A stretch of 64,000 nucleotides of DNA from Galeopsis tetrahit (Eukaryota; Streptophyta; Magnoliopsida; Lamiales; Lamiaceae): contig OY776129.1 of the NCBI GenBank assembly GCA_963675135.1, positions 77,217,348 to 77,281,347 of the forward strand, in the 5' to 3' direction. Made by a program: the position numbers and the translations under genes. Positions within the stretch are counted from its first letter, which is position 1; each line of letters begins with the position of its first letter. The notes under the pieces were generated by a model that saw only the letters and a program-made list of their open reading frames with translations, searched no databases and was not told where the DNA came from. Positions 31,701-39,274 of this stretch are shown here, in pieces.

Positions 31701-34572
31701 CCACTCGGAACAAGGGAAAGGCCACTTCCCATTTTTGGGAGTAACCCAGAAGTACTTTTTCTTCCAGCCCCCGTTAAGGCTGGGAGGTTTCTTTATGAAA
31801 TTGGGAAGGCCATTCACGCGAGAACTAAAGTAAAAAAAAACCTTCCTTTAATTTCACCTCATGGCAGGCTACAAACATTTCAGAGCTAGGGTTCCCTCCA
31901 TAGTGCTTAAGAAGGATATAGAAAGACAAACAGGTCCTGATGGATGAAGGATTGACCTGAGCCACTGATATGTTAAATAAGCGACATATCTTGGCAAGAT
32001 AGGGGCAGATTGGGAAGCGAAGTCCACAATCGATGTGTGCCTCGAAGAATGGTAACGAGGGACGACAGAAGAAGTTCGGCCTCTCTTCAGGAAGAGCCAT
32101 ATCAAAAAGAAAACAAGAGACGTTATGACATCTTCGTCTTATGGTCTTAAGCTCTATGGACGTAAGGGAAGAGTGCTTAGCAACCTTATTCCATGATTCA
32201 TCGGAAGTGTCCTCAGAGGTCGTTAACCTCCTTGGACGACGAGAAATGGGGGGACGAGAGGAAGAAGAAGAAGGATGAGGAACTAAAGCTAAGGGAGCAG
32301 GTCCTAATTGGGATCTGGGGTATTGGTCAGACAGAACATCCGTATAACCAGAGGAGAAAAGCTGATCAGGAGTTAAGCTCCGAGAACTATGAGTACAAGA
32401 ACCAGATCGAGTTCCCTCCCCCTCTACAGAAAAGGAAGAGGAACCAGGAGCAGAAGGAGACGGACTAGCCATCAGGAACCAGAAAAGAAGAAGAAGAATG
32501 GGGAGAGGACAGTACCTGATCTGAACGACGGTGACGCTTGAGAAAGAGGAACTCGCCGGAATTAAAGATCTCCCGCCGGAATCTTAGAGAGAGAAATTTC
32601 TCGAGAGACAAAGGCTTTTTTACTCAAGAGTTCAAGTAGTGAAAAGTGAGGATAAAACTATCCTTTTATACTAAGGAATGATGGGACAGCTGCCTCAATT
32701 AACGAATGACGCGTGTACGGCTTAGATGAGAGGAGGTGAAAGGTCAAGCCTGAATAAATGGCTCAGATCGGAGGTAAAAAAGTTTGAAAAATAAGCGGGA
32801 AAATCCGGAAAAGTCGAAAGGACTCTATTCTCGACTACCTTGGCAAGAACTGCGGCAGCCAAGAATAGGGGGGAGTGGATGATAGGGCATAATGGTGTAG
32901 GTCCAAAGGAAGGAAGCCAATAGTCAGAAGTCAAGATGAGATCACGGCATCCCCCATCAGGACCTGATTACCCCGGGAACTGATCTTAGAAAATTAGACA
33001 TGATTTCATCAGATCCCGGCGGGATCTGATCTGCCATCACTAACCTTATCTTGGGTACAGCCGGGCTTGTGGGCATGAATAAGAAGAAGAGTACTCCCCT
33101 CGTTCCTCCTTCTTTATTAGGACCTAGTAAATGAATTGTCTTGGCCCCCAAGAAGAGTAAGGAATCTGGGTGTGTCAGAATATCTCTGATACCCCTGCAA
33201 ATGTGTGCGCACTACCCTAATAATCAGGTATGTGTCAGAGTCGTACCATGACGTGGCACTATTTGTAACAAACCCTAGATTCAAATTTACATCATTACCC
33301 TTCAGTCATAAGGTATAAAAGGTACCCCATTTTCATTTCAAAAGGTTTAAGTTACTATTCATTACTATTCACTCAAATTACTATTACTCTCATCATCTTC
33401 TCCATCAATCTCGACTGACTTGAGCGTCGGAGGTCCGTCGCCGGACACCCCTCCGGCCCGGTTTGTGTGCAGGTCTTCAAACTCATCAAAGACGTGCACC
33501 ATCATCATACATTCACGGATTTACGAAGGACTCGTTTAGGTATTTCTCATATTAATCTCTCTCTTTGATTGTGTTCCTTATCGTTCACTCCTCTGAATTC
33601 GATAAGGTCACATCACTAACGATAAAAAGGAAACAACTACTATAAGGAAATAATTCAAACTGAAAGGAAATAACAGCTAAGGAAATACATAAATCAAGGT
33701 AAATTCTCTAAATTTCTCCCTTTTGAGCCTGCTCTTGTATACGTGGATTATGGGTGGGGCCACAATTGAAGTCTCATCATATATAGATTCAGGTGTAGAA
33801 AATAAAACTAGCTCTATATGAGATGAGATTTTTAGCCATTTAAAGTACAACCAAGACGTTTGAAAATTTTAACATATGAATTATCCGAGAGCCAGAGTAT
33901 GGATAGGAAGTGGATAAAATTTGGAGGTGAGTTGTAATGTGATGAGAGGCCCCGGAGTTCAAGATCCAAGAAATTGAGTGGGTATGTGAAAAAGCTGGGT
34001 GGGCAGAGGAGGTGTATGTACTAGCAGGGTGGGTGTGTATACTGGGTGGGGTGTATGTAGTAGAGTAGTGAGTGCGTAGGTGAGGAGGTGTATTTACCAG
34101 AGTTGGGGGTGTATGTAGTAGTGGAGTTAGTGAGTAGATTCAAGTGGGTGTACTTAAAAGAGTTGGGGGTGCAGTTACCTACTGAGTCGGCTCGGTGAGT
34201 ACCGAGTCGACTCAGTGAGTTGTGGGGCGATCGTGTTGAGCGGGCAGAGGCGTCGGCGACCATGGCCGACGCCGGTCATGACATGGCGGTGGGGAGCGGA
34301 GCTGGCCGGGCTGCGAGATGCGTGAGCCGAAGAGGATGGCGCCACGAGCGGGTAGTGCACGCCCGATGAGGGCGGTCATTGAGGGGGCCCTATATTATAT
34401 GTCTAATAGATAATGGTGGCTGGTGTGCATGAGCCAAGACATGCAATACATTACAGAGGAACAGAGTGTACCTTAAAGTGTAGAGGGGAAGAATTGGATT
34501 AGCTGCAACTCTAAACCTCCTCCTTAAGTTAGAACCGGAATTCGGGCGACGTTGCTCACTTGTTCTCACCAT
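19782..34572 (-). CDS. Small multipass membrane protein, copy C (open), intron carries a 13-kb retrotransposon
   Basis: Exon 1 is 34572-34472 (MVRTSEQRRPNSGSNLRRRF) and exon 2 is 20271-19782. Donor GTACAC, acceptor TTTGCAG and phase 2 fit exactly, as in copies A and B, giving about 196 aa. The protein has a basic N-terminus, PPLPLPLLQLMK, three or more hydrophobic helices (IALWFFYATSVCYWIIVGLM, a central Ala/Leu stretch, LLPLVLFITFPVSFMLLYAF) and a Glu/Gly tail. I do not recognise the family and assign no function. The intron holds the complete Gypsy element (20528-33615) plus about 1.1 kb. Whether it is still spliced is unknown. Confidence 0.55.
20528..21263 (+). repeat. 5' LTR of Gypsy-1
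   Basis: 736 bp, TG...CA ends. It contains a TATA box at 20962 and ends immediately before the primer binding site. Confidence 0.95.
20962..20968 (+). promoter_or_regulatory. TATA box of 5' LTR
   Basis: TATAAAA in the context GGTATAAAAGG, about 300 bp before the LTR end, with the same element at 33314-33320 in the 3' LTR. It is the likely core promoter for the genomic transcript. Confidence 0.7.
21266..21282 (+). other. Primer binding site of Gypsy-1
   Basis: TGGCGCCGTCTGTGGGA starts 2 nt after the 5' LTR. The first nine bases match the complement of the 3' end of plant tRNA-Asp; the remainder matches less well. The same site is present in Gypsy-2 (complement, near 41378-41392). Confidence 0.75.
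21450..25283 (+). CDS. Gag-protease-reverse transcriptase-RNase H polyprotein of Gypsy-1
   Basis: I start at ATG 21450 (MENQVQKN); the frame is open further upstream but without an ATG. Gag retrotransposon domain about residues 210-310. A CX2HX4HX4C zinc-knuckle-like motif sits in CKYHNEYGHDTDQC. The aspartic protease site DTG is at 593-595. Reverse transcriptase starts near 829, with the YVDD catalytic motif at 974-977. The first RNase H domain is about 1110-1235 and ends at ALVDFI. Just after this the frame shifts, so the last about 35 residues are out of frame with the rest of pol. RT and protease catalytic residues are intact. Confidence 0.92.
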   Translation: MENQVQKNLSKDFEDVASDPAATNKPTGIMGSASDIRVENTLQSQREEAPAPSPSPGPVVTLPLESLRDLIAAAVDHALSRRGVPAQGTPTAPPTMNIREQIPLGDVPPTRRDQVLNEPTEVLAAATDKGTRKRKERVVLPTNEEKEDSSGEEYVQSSARESLNTEIVALRREMEEMKGMYEKNATSGRRAMGSPFVSEILMDPLPKNFKTLSYEYDGTTDPQEHLLRFQNGALLHQYTDGVKCRVFLTTLTKAAQQWFAQLPPNSISSFAGMSSLFLHQFASARRQLKTSLSLMSLKQKAGESLRTFLGGFNKAALEVPNATGEVKINALTQGLAEGDLFKSLAKRPPLTFDELLARAEKYINLENIQNTKKGEVKNAYPKRENGGDKRRRYEERDARVETRHFRNHTPLTKQPSELLEVVQNKPGFKFPYSAKGGPKNPRSDKYCKYHNEYGHDTDQCRHLKDAIERLIREGQLAEYVRAERDKNYGRRDDKGKEKEQHEPPRGGGAPPKRGNISMIAGGPTDGDSNRARKAFVREAKTWGSEVHSVSDLEEGPNIQFGPADGGSAFQPHNDALVITTEIGGYDVARVFIDTGSSCDILFKECFDKMDLNVRVVPVKTALYGFTGGATQPWGQVTLQLRIGEPPLQRVRMVEFLIVDVPSAYNVILGRPSLNSLQAAVSTYYMKMKFPVGDEVGEVRGDQTSSRRCYVDTVNQAGKVFKGDQGRGDDPVGKRLKEGEMMEEDPHLQIRPEEETMAVELLPHKIGCTTKIGTQMNHQVAQKLVQCLRANSDIFAFHSADLTGIDPALAMHSLNVSSQVRPVKQKLRRFGPEKDKVIIEEVDKLLMAKHIVKIQFPEWLSNAVMVSKGAGKWRMCIDFRDLNKACPKDHYPLPRIDQLVDSTSGCELLSMMDAYQGYHQIKMDPEDVAKTSFVVCCGTYGYTDMPFGLKNAGATYQRMVDSIFRNQIGRNVEVYVDDMLVKSVKEKDHVKDLEETFGVIRASGMKLNPAKCAFGVQSGKFLGYMVTPRGIEVNKEKVKVVLEMQEPRNLREIQRLNGRIAALSRFISRSAERSLPFFKILRKGSNFEWSEECRKAFQELKDHLSTLPLLTKPVPGEVLFLYFSVGEHSLSSVLLREEGGHQRPIYYVSKMLQGPEERYSEMEKSALAVMVTARRLRPYFLAHKVMVRTNLPLRQTMGRPDLSGRMVKWAVEISEYDVEFEPRTAIKAQALVDFISRDDEDHRAGRMDSLCGWILYYDGEWSWNNDHHPNGRRVAVRY
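25186..26886 (+). CDS. Second (archaeal-type) RNase H and integrase of Gypsy-1, in shifted frame
   Basis: This part continues pol in the next frame (+1) and has no own start: homology already begins at about 25186, before the GTG at 25198. An RNase H-like domain (YVDGSS, SNNESEYEAL, SDSQLVAQQV) covers the first about 125 residues and is the extra RNase H typical of Tat elements. The integrase zinc finger H218-H225-C256-C259 and the catalytic D288, D348, E384 (D-35-E spacing) are intact, numbering from 25198. There is no chromodomain. The shift lies between 25150 and 25186 and is equivalent to one extra or two missing bases, so a pol product through integrase is probably not made. Confidence 0.9.
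   Translation, partial: WTAYVDGSSTMMGSGAGIMIITPTGEELQFAIKFDFKASNNESEYEALVRGMRMLADLGAQKVKIFSDSQLVAQQVAGSYERKDEKMIKYARMVENIKLRFVEFSLEQIPRTKNAKANYLAKLASSVEEGTRGQITLLTAESRTIDLEVFSVGEEAEKGDWRVPIIHYLRTGQRLDQPGAPKRAIFARYCMVGEDLYKRSFSQPYLKCITNEEGNYVVREIHEGCGGSHTGFRDVVRRILRAGYYWPEMLRNAKELVRKCEKCQKHGPLIHVPGEEMGVMYSPCPFDKWGIDIVGKFPEASGKRCFLIVAVDYFSKWVEAEAVATIDENNIQKFLWKNICCRFGIPRVLVSDNGTQFSGKAIRSWCEKMKIKQKFTSVAHPQANGQVEVTNRTLVEGIKARLEKKKGSWPEELDSVLWSYRTSPKTATGETPFNLVYGAAAVIPVEIGSESHRIMAYDEDQNSTLMKENLDLVEEEREIARLRAEKYKSQIRAGYNKRVKVRKFCQGDMVLRRVDALKPVKKLEPNWEGPFIVSEVLKGGAYKLMREDGKEVARPWNVSKLKKYCC
27061..27477. repeat. 90-bp tandem repeat in Gypsy-1, about 4.6 copies
   Basis: Units carrying AACTCCCCGAGGAGTATAAA and GATGAGCAGATGCTGCTCCT recur with an exact 90-bp period (GAGTATAAAC at 27151, 27241, 27331, 27421). 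Units contain the palindromes CTCCTCGAGGAG/CTCCCCGAGGAG and GAGCAGATGCTGCTC. Because 90 is divisible by three, the minus strand stays open in two frames; I regard this as a by-product of the period. Confidence 0.95.
27521..29938. repeat. 76-bp tandem repeat in Gypsy-1, about 32 copies
   Basis: About 32 head-to-tail units of 76 bp, each starting near GAGGATTCAAGAACTGAATC. Each unit carries two inverted repeats: GGATTCA/TGAATCC with a 5-nt loop and TAGAAAAAATT/AATTTTTTCTA with a 2-nt loop. Variants fall into classes (AGGATCTG or AGGAACTG; CTTAGAAA, CTCAGAAA or CTTGGAGA) that recur in partly regular order. Noncoding minisatellites between pol and the 3' LTR are known for Tat/Ogre elements. Confidence 0.95.
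30076..32472 (-). pseudogene. Spliced antisense gene of Tat element (putative gypsy-type transposon domain), disabled
   Basis: Antisense to pol, just before the 3' LTR. It starts at ATG 32472 (MASPSPSAPGSS, Ser/Pro-rich). Exons are 32472-31502, 31422-30938 and 30867-30076; both introns (79 and 70 bp) have GT-AG ends and matching phases. Exon 1 contains a globular part (YLAKICRLF, SFYILLKHYGG, then FWVTPKNGKWPFP) like the plant 'putative gypsy type transposon' domain. Exon 3 encodes a coiled coil. Two lesions: a run of nine A at 31832-31840 breaks the exon 1 frame, and a TGA at 30690-30688 stops exon 3. The function of such antisense genes is unknown. Confidence 0.75.
32867..32879 (+). other. 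Polypurine tract of Gypsy-1
   Basis: AGGGGGGAGTGGA immediately precedes the 3' LTR and would prime plus-strand synthesis. One T interrupts the purine run. Confidence 0.8.
32880..33615 (+). repeat. 3' LTR of Gypsy-1
   Basis: 736 bp, differing from the 5' LTR at three positions, with no length change. The TATA box is at 33314-33320. It lies inside the intron of copy C and could drive readthrough to the right, antisense to that gene. Confidence 0.95.
33621..34471. other. Intron DNA of copy C right of the retrotransposon
   Basis: Contains G-rich GTGGGTGTGTAT-type minisatellite DNA (about 33980-34170) and a GC-rich patch (34180-34370) with GTACCGAGTCGACTCAGTGAG-like palindromic words. It looks like remains of older insertions. 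I see no gene apart from the copy C exon at 34472. Confidence 0.4.
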
Positions 34573-34839
34573 TTTGCAGTTTCACTACTCTGGTCTTGTG
34601 GTATTGCCAAGTTTCCTAACTCATCTTCATATAATATATAAGAGATTTTTGGGGTGTTAAAGTCAAACGCGGATAAAAATTAATTAAAAAAAGCTTCAAA
34701 TGCACAAACAACATTTTTAAAACAGAGTTTGTATTTAACCACAACATCAAGGTATCAAAATATATTTAAATTATATCAAACTTCGTACTTCATATAATAT
34801 ACGGAGTATAAGAGATTTTGGGGTGTTTCATATGATATA

Positions 34840-35122
34840 CTCCCTCTGTCCTACAAGAATTTACACACTTTCTATATATGGATGTCCCATACCAATTTGC
34901 ACACTCCACAAAAGGAAATATTGTCATAACCCCTACCCTCAAAATATACACATATTTACCCATATGCCATTACTTTTTCACACTCAACCTACCTTTTACT
35001 TTACTTTATTCATAAAAGTTTACAAAACTACCCCTCAAAACATCACTCATTACACCTTTTCTTATACATTTATTAAAATGTGTGCCATCCCAGAGGTGCA
35101 AATTCCTTTGGGACGGAGGGAG
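34840..35122. mobile_element. Stowaway-type MITE
   Basis: The ends CTCCCTCTGTCCTAC and its imperfect complement GGGACGGAGGGAG are flanked by TA on both sides (34838-34839 and 35123-35124). It is 283 bp and noncoding. Related copies: 55856-56099 and a truncated one at 45344-45545. Confidence 0.85.
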
Positions 35123-35442
35123 TACTGTATAAGAGATTTTGGGGGTGTTAAGTCAAACGCGGATAAAAAATAAATTAAAAAAAGCTTCAAATTGCACAAA
35201 CAACATTTTTAAAACAAAATTTGTATTTAACCACAACATCAAGGTATCAAAATATAATTAAATTATATCAAACTTCATATATTTTTTTTCTCTACAAATA
35301 GAGTTCAATATTGAAAGAATTTTGTCTCATCAGAGGGTCAGAATTAATTCTTGCGATGTACAATTTAAATGGAAAAAGTCCGAACTTGTAAAAAGGAAGA
35401 GAATTAATTCTTGCGAGTGTACAATTTAAATCAGAACCTCAT

Positions 35443-35560
35443 GTTTCTGTTTCATTTTAATTGCTTGTAATATGTAAGGTTTGCTATTGCTATGTACCTC
35501 TTGTACCTAGTAGACTGATTCTAATAAAAAAAAAAAAAAAAAAATTCACCGATCAAAAAA
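35443..35560 (+). mobile_element. 5'-truncated LINE tail
   Basis: A 118-bp insertion ending in A-runs (TTCACCGATC then A) is flanked by a 15-bp duplication AAATCAGAACCTCAT (35428-35442 and 35561-35575). The A-rich 3' end and long duplication show target-primed reverse transcription. The TTCACCGATCAAAA ending is typical of plant L1-type LINEs. It lies in a relic of the membrane-protein family. Confidence 0.75.
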
Positions 35561-35682
35561 AAATCAGAACCTCATTTTTCATATATTGCAACAGAGGTGT
35601 TTGAGGAGGAGGTGGTGACGTGGTGGAGGAGTGCCTGTTGATACTTAATTTTGTTCACTTGCCTCACTACACATATTTTTTT
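35561..35682 (-). pseudogene. Membrane-protein family, exon 2 relic (copy D)
   Basis: The complement resembles the start of exon 2 of copy B (acceptor TAG, SE-SEQN, VST, then the CTCTGTTGCAA word encoding LLQ). It contains a stop and frameshifts. The LINE tail interrupts it. Confidence 0.55.
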
Positions 35683-35689
35683 TAATTAC

Positions 35690-36740
35690 ATAGCATTCCG
35701 GAAACCAGTCAGAGCTCGTGTTATATTTTTTTAAATCAGCAAACAAGATTTTGATCTTAAAACTTAGGATCGATATACAACTGTTAGGTAGCGTGTGCAA
35801 ATAAATACTACAGTACTAATTATAGAAGTATGAAAATATATTTTCTTGATTAATTATGTACATGAGGCATTTATACAAAAATATGATATTCTAACTTAAC
35901 TCTAATGGGCATTGTAAGATAGTCCATAAAAAATTAAGGTAAACCTATATAATAAGCCAAATTCTTATATACTTCTCAATTTTCAATTTAGTATTTCTTT
36001 CTCTCTCCTCCTCTAATAACTCTTATTCTTTGTCGTCTTCTTTCTTCTGTAAATCAACCCTTCCCCCTTTCTCTCTCCTCTTTCTCTTTCATCATTCTTC
36101 TTCAATACTACCTTCGACGATTATTGACTGTATGATTCCTTCTTCGTAGCACAGTCCGATCCAACAACAATGTCTTCATCTTTGTGTTGCAAAATTCATC
36201 GGCGGAATAGCGTCGCAGAAGTAGCTTGCCACCAAGGCCTCCAGGAAGTCCGCTCCGACATCGGCGGAGTGAAGAAGCCCCACCATTTTTGCCCTGAATT
36301 TCTTTTGAATCTTCTTTTCTCATAATAAAGTTGTGAACAATTTATTTTGATCTCAGTATGATATTTTTTGGTTTGATGAATCGATTTACTGGGATGTGAA
36401 ATTGATTTTATTGGAATTTATTGGCGCACCAGTGATTGTTACATATTGTTTTTATTAAAATTTAGGTGCCTCTGAATAATGGGGCTTAACTCATTTGATT
36501 TCAAAAGGTTTGGAAATGTGGAATTGCAGAACAAAGGTGTATTTTGTAGGAATGAGTAGTTATGGAAATGTTTAGTTTGTGTCTTCAATCTCTGATTTGT
36601 ACTGAATATTATTTGCAAGCTTTTCTGTTGTGTTTAAATTATTCATCATCTTTTGTCAATCAGGAAGTTAGCATTCTGTTTACACAATCGGTGATGTCAA
36701 GTTCAAATAAAGTTGTGCCTATTAATATATATATATATTT
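35690..36740. other. Intergenic DNA with a gene-like GC patch
   Basis: A pyrimidine-rich stretch (35995-36110) followed by a GC-rich stretch (36110-36300) looks like an old 5' UTR and first exon. The short frames on both strands are not recognisable and lack consistent continuation. Not called as a gene. Confidence 0.35.
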
Positions 36741-36744
36741 TTTT

Positions 36745-37345
36745 TTTTGGTATTACTGATTATTGTTTATGGTATTATTGATTTATGTTTATGATATTAT
36801 TAATTATTCCCTATTAATATACAATTGAATTAATATTAATGATTATTGATTACGATATTATTGATTATTAATTTTGATATTAGTGGTTATTGTTTGTGGT
36901 ATTACTAATTAATTATGTGGAGTTATTTATTATTGCTTAAGATATTACTAATTATTATTATTGTTTATGGTATTACTATAATTGTTTTTGGTATTACTGA
37001 ATATAATTTGATTTGTGAAATTATATGATATTAATGATCAATGTTTATGGTATTACTAATTACTGTTCATGCCTTCATGGTATTACTGATAATTATTTTT
37101 TTGTATTACTTTATATAATTAGATGTGTGAAATTATTTGTTATTGTATAAAATTTTACTGATTAATATTAATGGTATTACCGATTACTGTTCGTGGTATT
37201 ACTAATAATTGTTTTTTGTATTATTGAATATAATTAGATGTGTGCAATTACTTGTTATTGTATAAAATATTACTAATCATTGTTAATGGTATTATTGATT
37301 ATTGTTTATGGTATTACTGGTTATTACTTATTGTATTAGGGACTA
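36745..37345. repeat. Degenerate GGTATTACTGATTATTGTT repeat
   Basis: About twenty imperfect units of roughly 20-40 bp are built on TATGGTATTACTGATTATTG. This is an old, diverged minisatellite with no coding content. Confidence 0.75.
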
Positions 37346-37680
37346 TAATAAAATCATACATATAATATTATTTTATATTAAAATTATACTAAAGAAAAAA
37401 AAGAAAAAAAAAAGCAGGAAAAAAAATGAAGAAATAAAAAGTTTAGAATAAAAACTGAAAATGGAAAAAAAAAAATTGAGTTTTGAGACTAATTTCGATA
37501 GTTTTTTTTAATTATGTTTTTACGATTTTATTTTTAAAAATATGGGTGATTTAATGGTGAATCGACGGTAACTCGGCTGCAAATTGTAAATGTATAAATT
37601 AGGGTTGATTTTATTATATTTTGTGTAAATTAATAAAAAGATAATATAGTTTTTTAAATGTAATTATTTATACAAAAAAA

Positions 37681-37976
37681 TATTTGGGTGTGAACTCATA
37701 AAATGAGCGGGTGCAGATAATTTGGGGGTGAACTCATAAAGTAATTGGTTGTAGATAATTGTAGTATAAATATAATTTGAGGGTGAACTTATAAAATGAG
37801 CGTGTGCAGATAATTGTGGTAAAAAATAATTTGGGGGTGAACTCATAAAATGAGCGGGTGTAGTTGTAAAAAAATGATTTGAGGGGTGAATTTATAAAAT
37901 GAGTGGGTGCAGATAACTGTAATAAAAATATGATTTAAGAGTAAACTTATTAAATTAGTGGGTATAGATAAAATAT
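37681..37976. repeat. Degenerate tandem repeat of about 50-60 bp
   Basis: Six units of the form TTTGGGGGTGAACTCATAAA-ATGAGCGGGTGCAGATAAT are separated by AT-rich spacers of varying length. Confidence 0.8.
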
Positions 37977-38359
37977 AAATAAAAAATTAAAATTAAAATT
38001 AGGGGGTACGGTGCATACGGATGCACACAAGTGTTACCCATATAATAAATGTAGATAAAAATATATTTACAAATAGTTGTGTTGGTAAATCTGAATCTTT
38101 ATATATATGCTTCGATTAATTTCTCATTTGATCATCAGTAATGTTCATGTCTCCTCGAAGACGGATTAATAAATGATTGAAAATTGTTGTCGGAAGGTTC
38201 AGTGTGGTTTCTTGAATTTTTATTTTTAAATAAACAAATTAATTTGATTTATTTTTCCAAATTAAGATAATGAAAATGTAAAATGGTTGAACACTTGATT
38301 CTACCTCTCCGGATGAAAAAGCAAATACTAACCCCACTTGAACACTTTATTATACTTAT

Positions 38360-38560
38360 AAAATAGATTATAATGTTAAGTTTAGATAAAAATATTTATG
38401 TGAGATGTGTGTTCAGGCCGAAAACAAAGTATTCAGCAAATTTTGAGCAACAACTGAAAATGGACACCACAAGTGTGCATGAATTTCGTCTTATTTACAT
38501 TGGGAACTATATAGTGGATGAGGCTAGGGGACATACAATACCGAGTGTACCTTAGCTCAT
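38360..38560 (-). pseudogene. Membrane-protein family unit, intron/flank relic (copy F, left part)
   Basis: Similar to 7245-7345 (AACTGAAAATGGAC, GAATTTCGTCTTATT, ACATTGGGAACTA) and to the flank of MITE copy 2. With the exon 1 relic at 42186-42310 it forms one unit split by Gypsy-2. It also provides an empty site for MITE copy 2 at about 38370. Confidence 0.5.
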
Positions 38561-38656
38561 ATTGTTTAGTTAATTTAAAGTCTGTGTCTATAGTTAATCT
38601 AAAAGTCAATATTTATACTTAACCTAATAGCTCATTATGTAATCTATATATATACT

Positions 38657-38843
38657 TAATGTGAACTTATCGAATTCATAGGAGTGAATGATAAGGAACA
38701 GTCAAAGAGAGATTAAAAACAAGAAATACCTAAATGAGTCTTTGGCAAATTCTTGGATATTTGGTGATAATGCACGTCCTTATTGAGTTTGAAGACCTGC
38801 ACACAAAACTGGGCCGGAGGGGTGTCCGACGACGGACCTCTGA
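38657..38843 (-). repeat. Truncated 3' LTR of Gypsy-2
   Basis: Matches the last about 187 bp of the right LTR up to GACGGACCTC, with several substitutions and an indel. The end is altered from TGATGTGA to TAATGTGA on the plus strand. Confidence 0.85.
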
Positions 38844-39274
38844 TTCACGTATTCTACAACACTAGAATAAACGACCGCAAGTATACGGTGTCTATCGTAG
38901 CGAAGTAAGTACGAGGTCGATCCCACGAGGAGGTATAGCGTAAAAGTGTATTTTGTTAACGGAATTCTATTTAGACGCGATCGATTAAGTGAAAGTGGAT
39001 TACCCTACGATTGCCTACCAAGTTGTCACAAATAAGCAATAAAGAGTAATGAAGAATCGATCAAATATCATGCAAATCAAGAAACGAAGAGTAAAACGAA
39101 AAAAAACTCAAAGAAGAGAAGGTGGGTTCCAAGGCAATTGCAACACTTAGATATCCGTTTATGAATTGTAACTCGTTCAAATGGCCATTAAGGTTATCTT
39201 CATATAGGGTTGATCACAAAAGAAGAATTAGTCAATCTCTCGATCTAACTAATCCAAAGGAGCATGCGACATAA
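38844..39274. other. Foreign segment inside Gypsy-2
   Basis: This 431-bp segment replaces pol and most of the 3' LTR. It contains CGACCGCAAGTATACGGTGT and AGGTCGATCCCACGAGG, words that look like part of another repeat family I cannot name. No coding frame is seen. The junctions are abrupt: at 38843 in the LTR and at about 39275 in the protease part. Confidence 0.6.

Larger units (their letters stand above)
20528..33615 (+). mobile_element. Full-length Ty3/Gypsy Tat-lineage LTR retrotransposon (Gypsy-1)
   Basis: Both ends are complete. The 736-bp LTRs (TGATAGGG...TCACATCA) have three differences (5' LTR positions 20545, 20942, 21031). The 5-bp duplication CTAAC flanks it (20523-20527 and 33616-33620). 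Order inside: PBS, gag-protease-RT-RNase H, second RNase H and integrase, 90-bp repeats, 76-bp repeats, spliced antisense gene, PPT. The second RNase H, integrase without chromodomain, and an extra antisense frame before the 3' LTR identify the Tat lineage. LTR divergence of 3/736 indicates a recent insertion. Confidence 0.95.

Noticed and set aside
36108..36323. 71-residue minus-strand frame and an overlapping plus-strand frame
   Set aside because: Neither resembles a known protein and neither continues through plausible splice sites.
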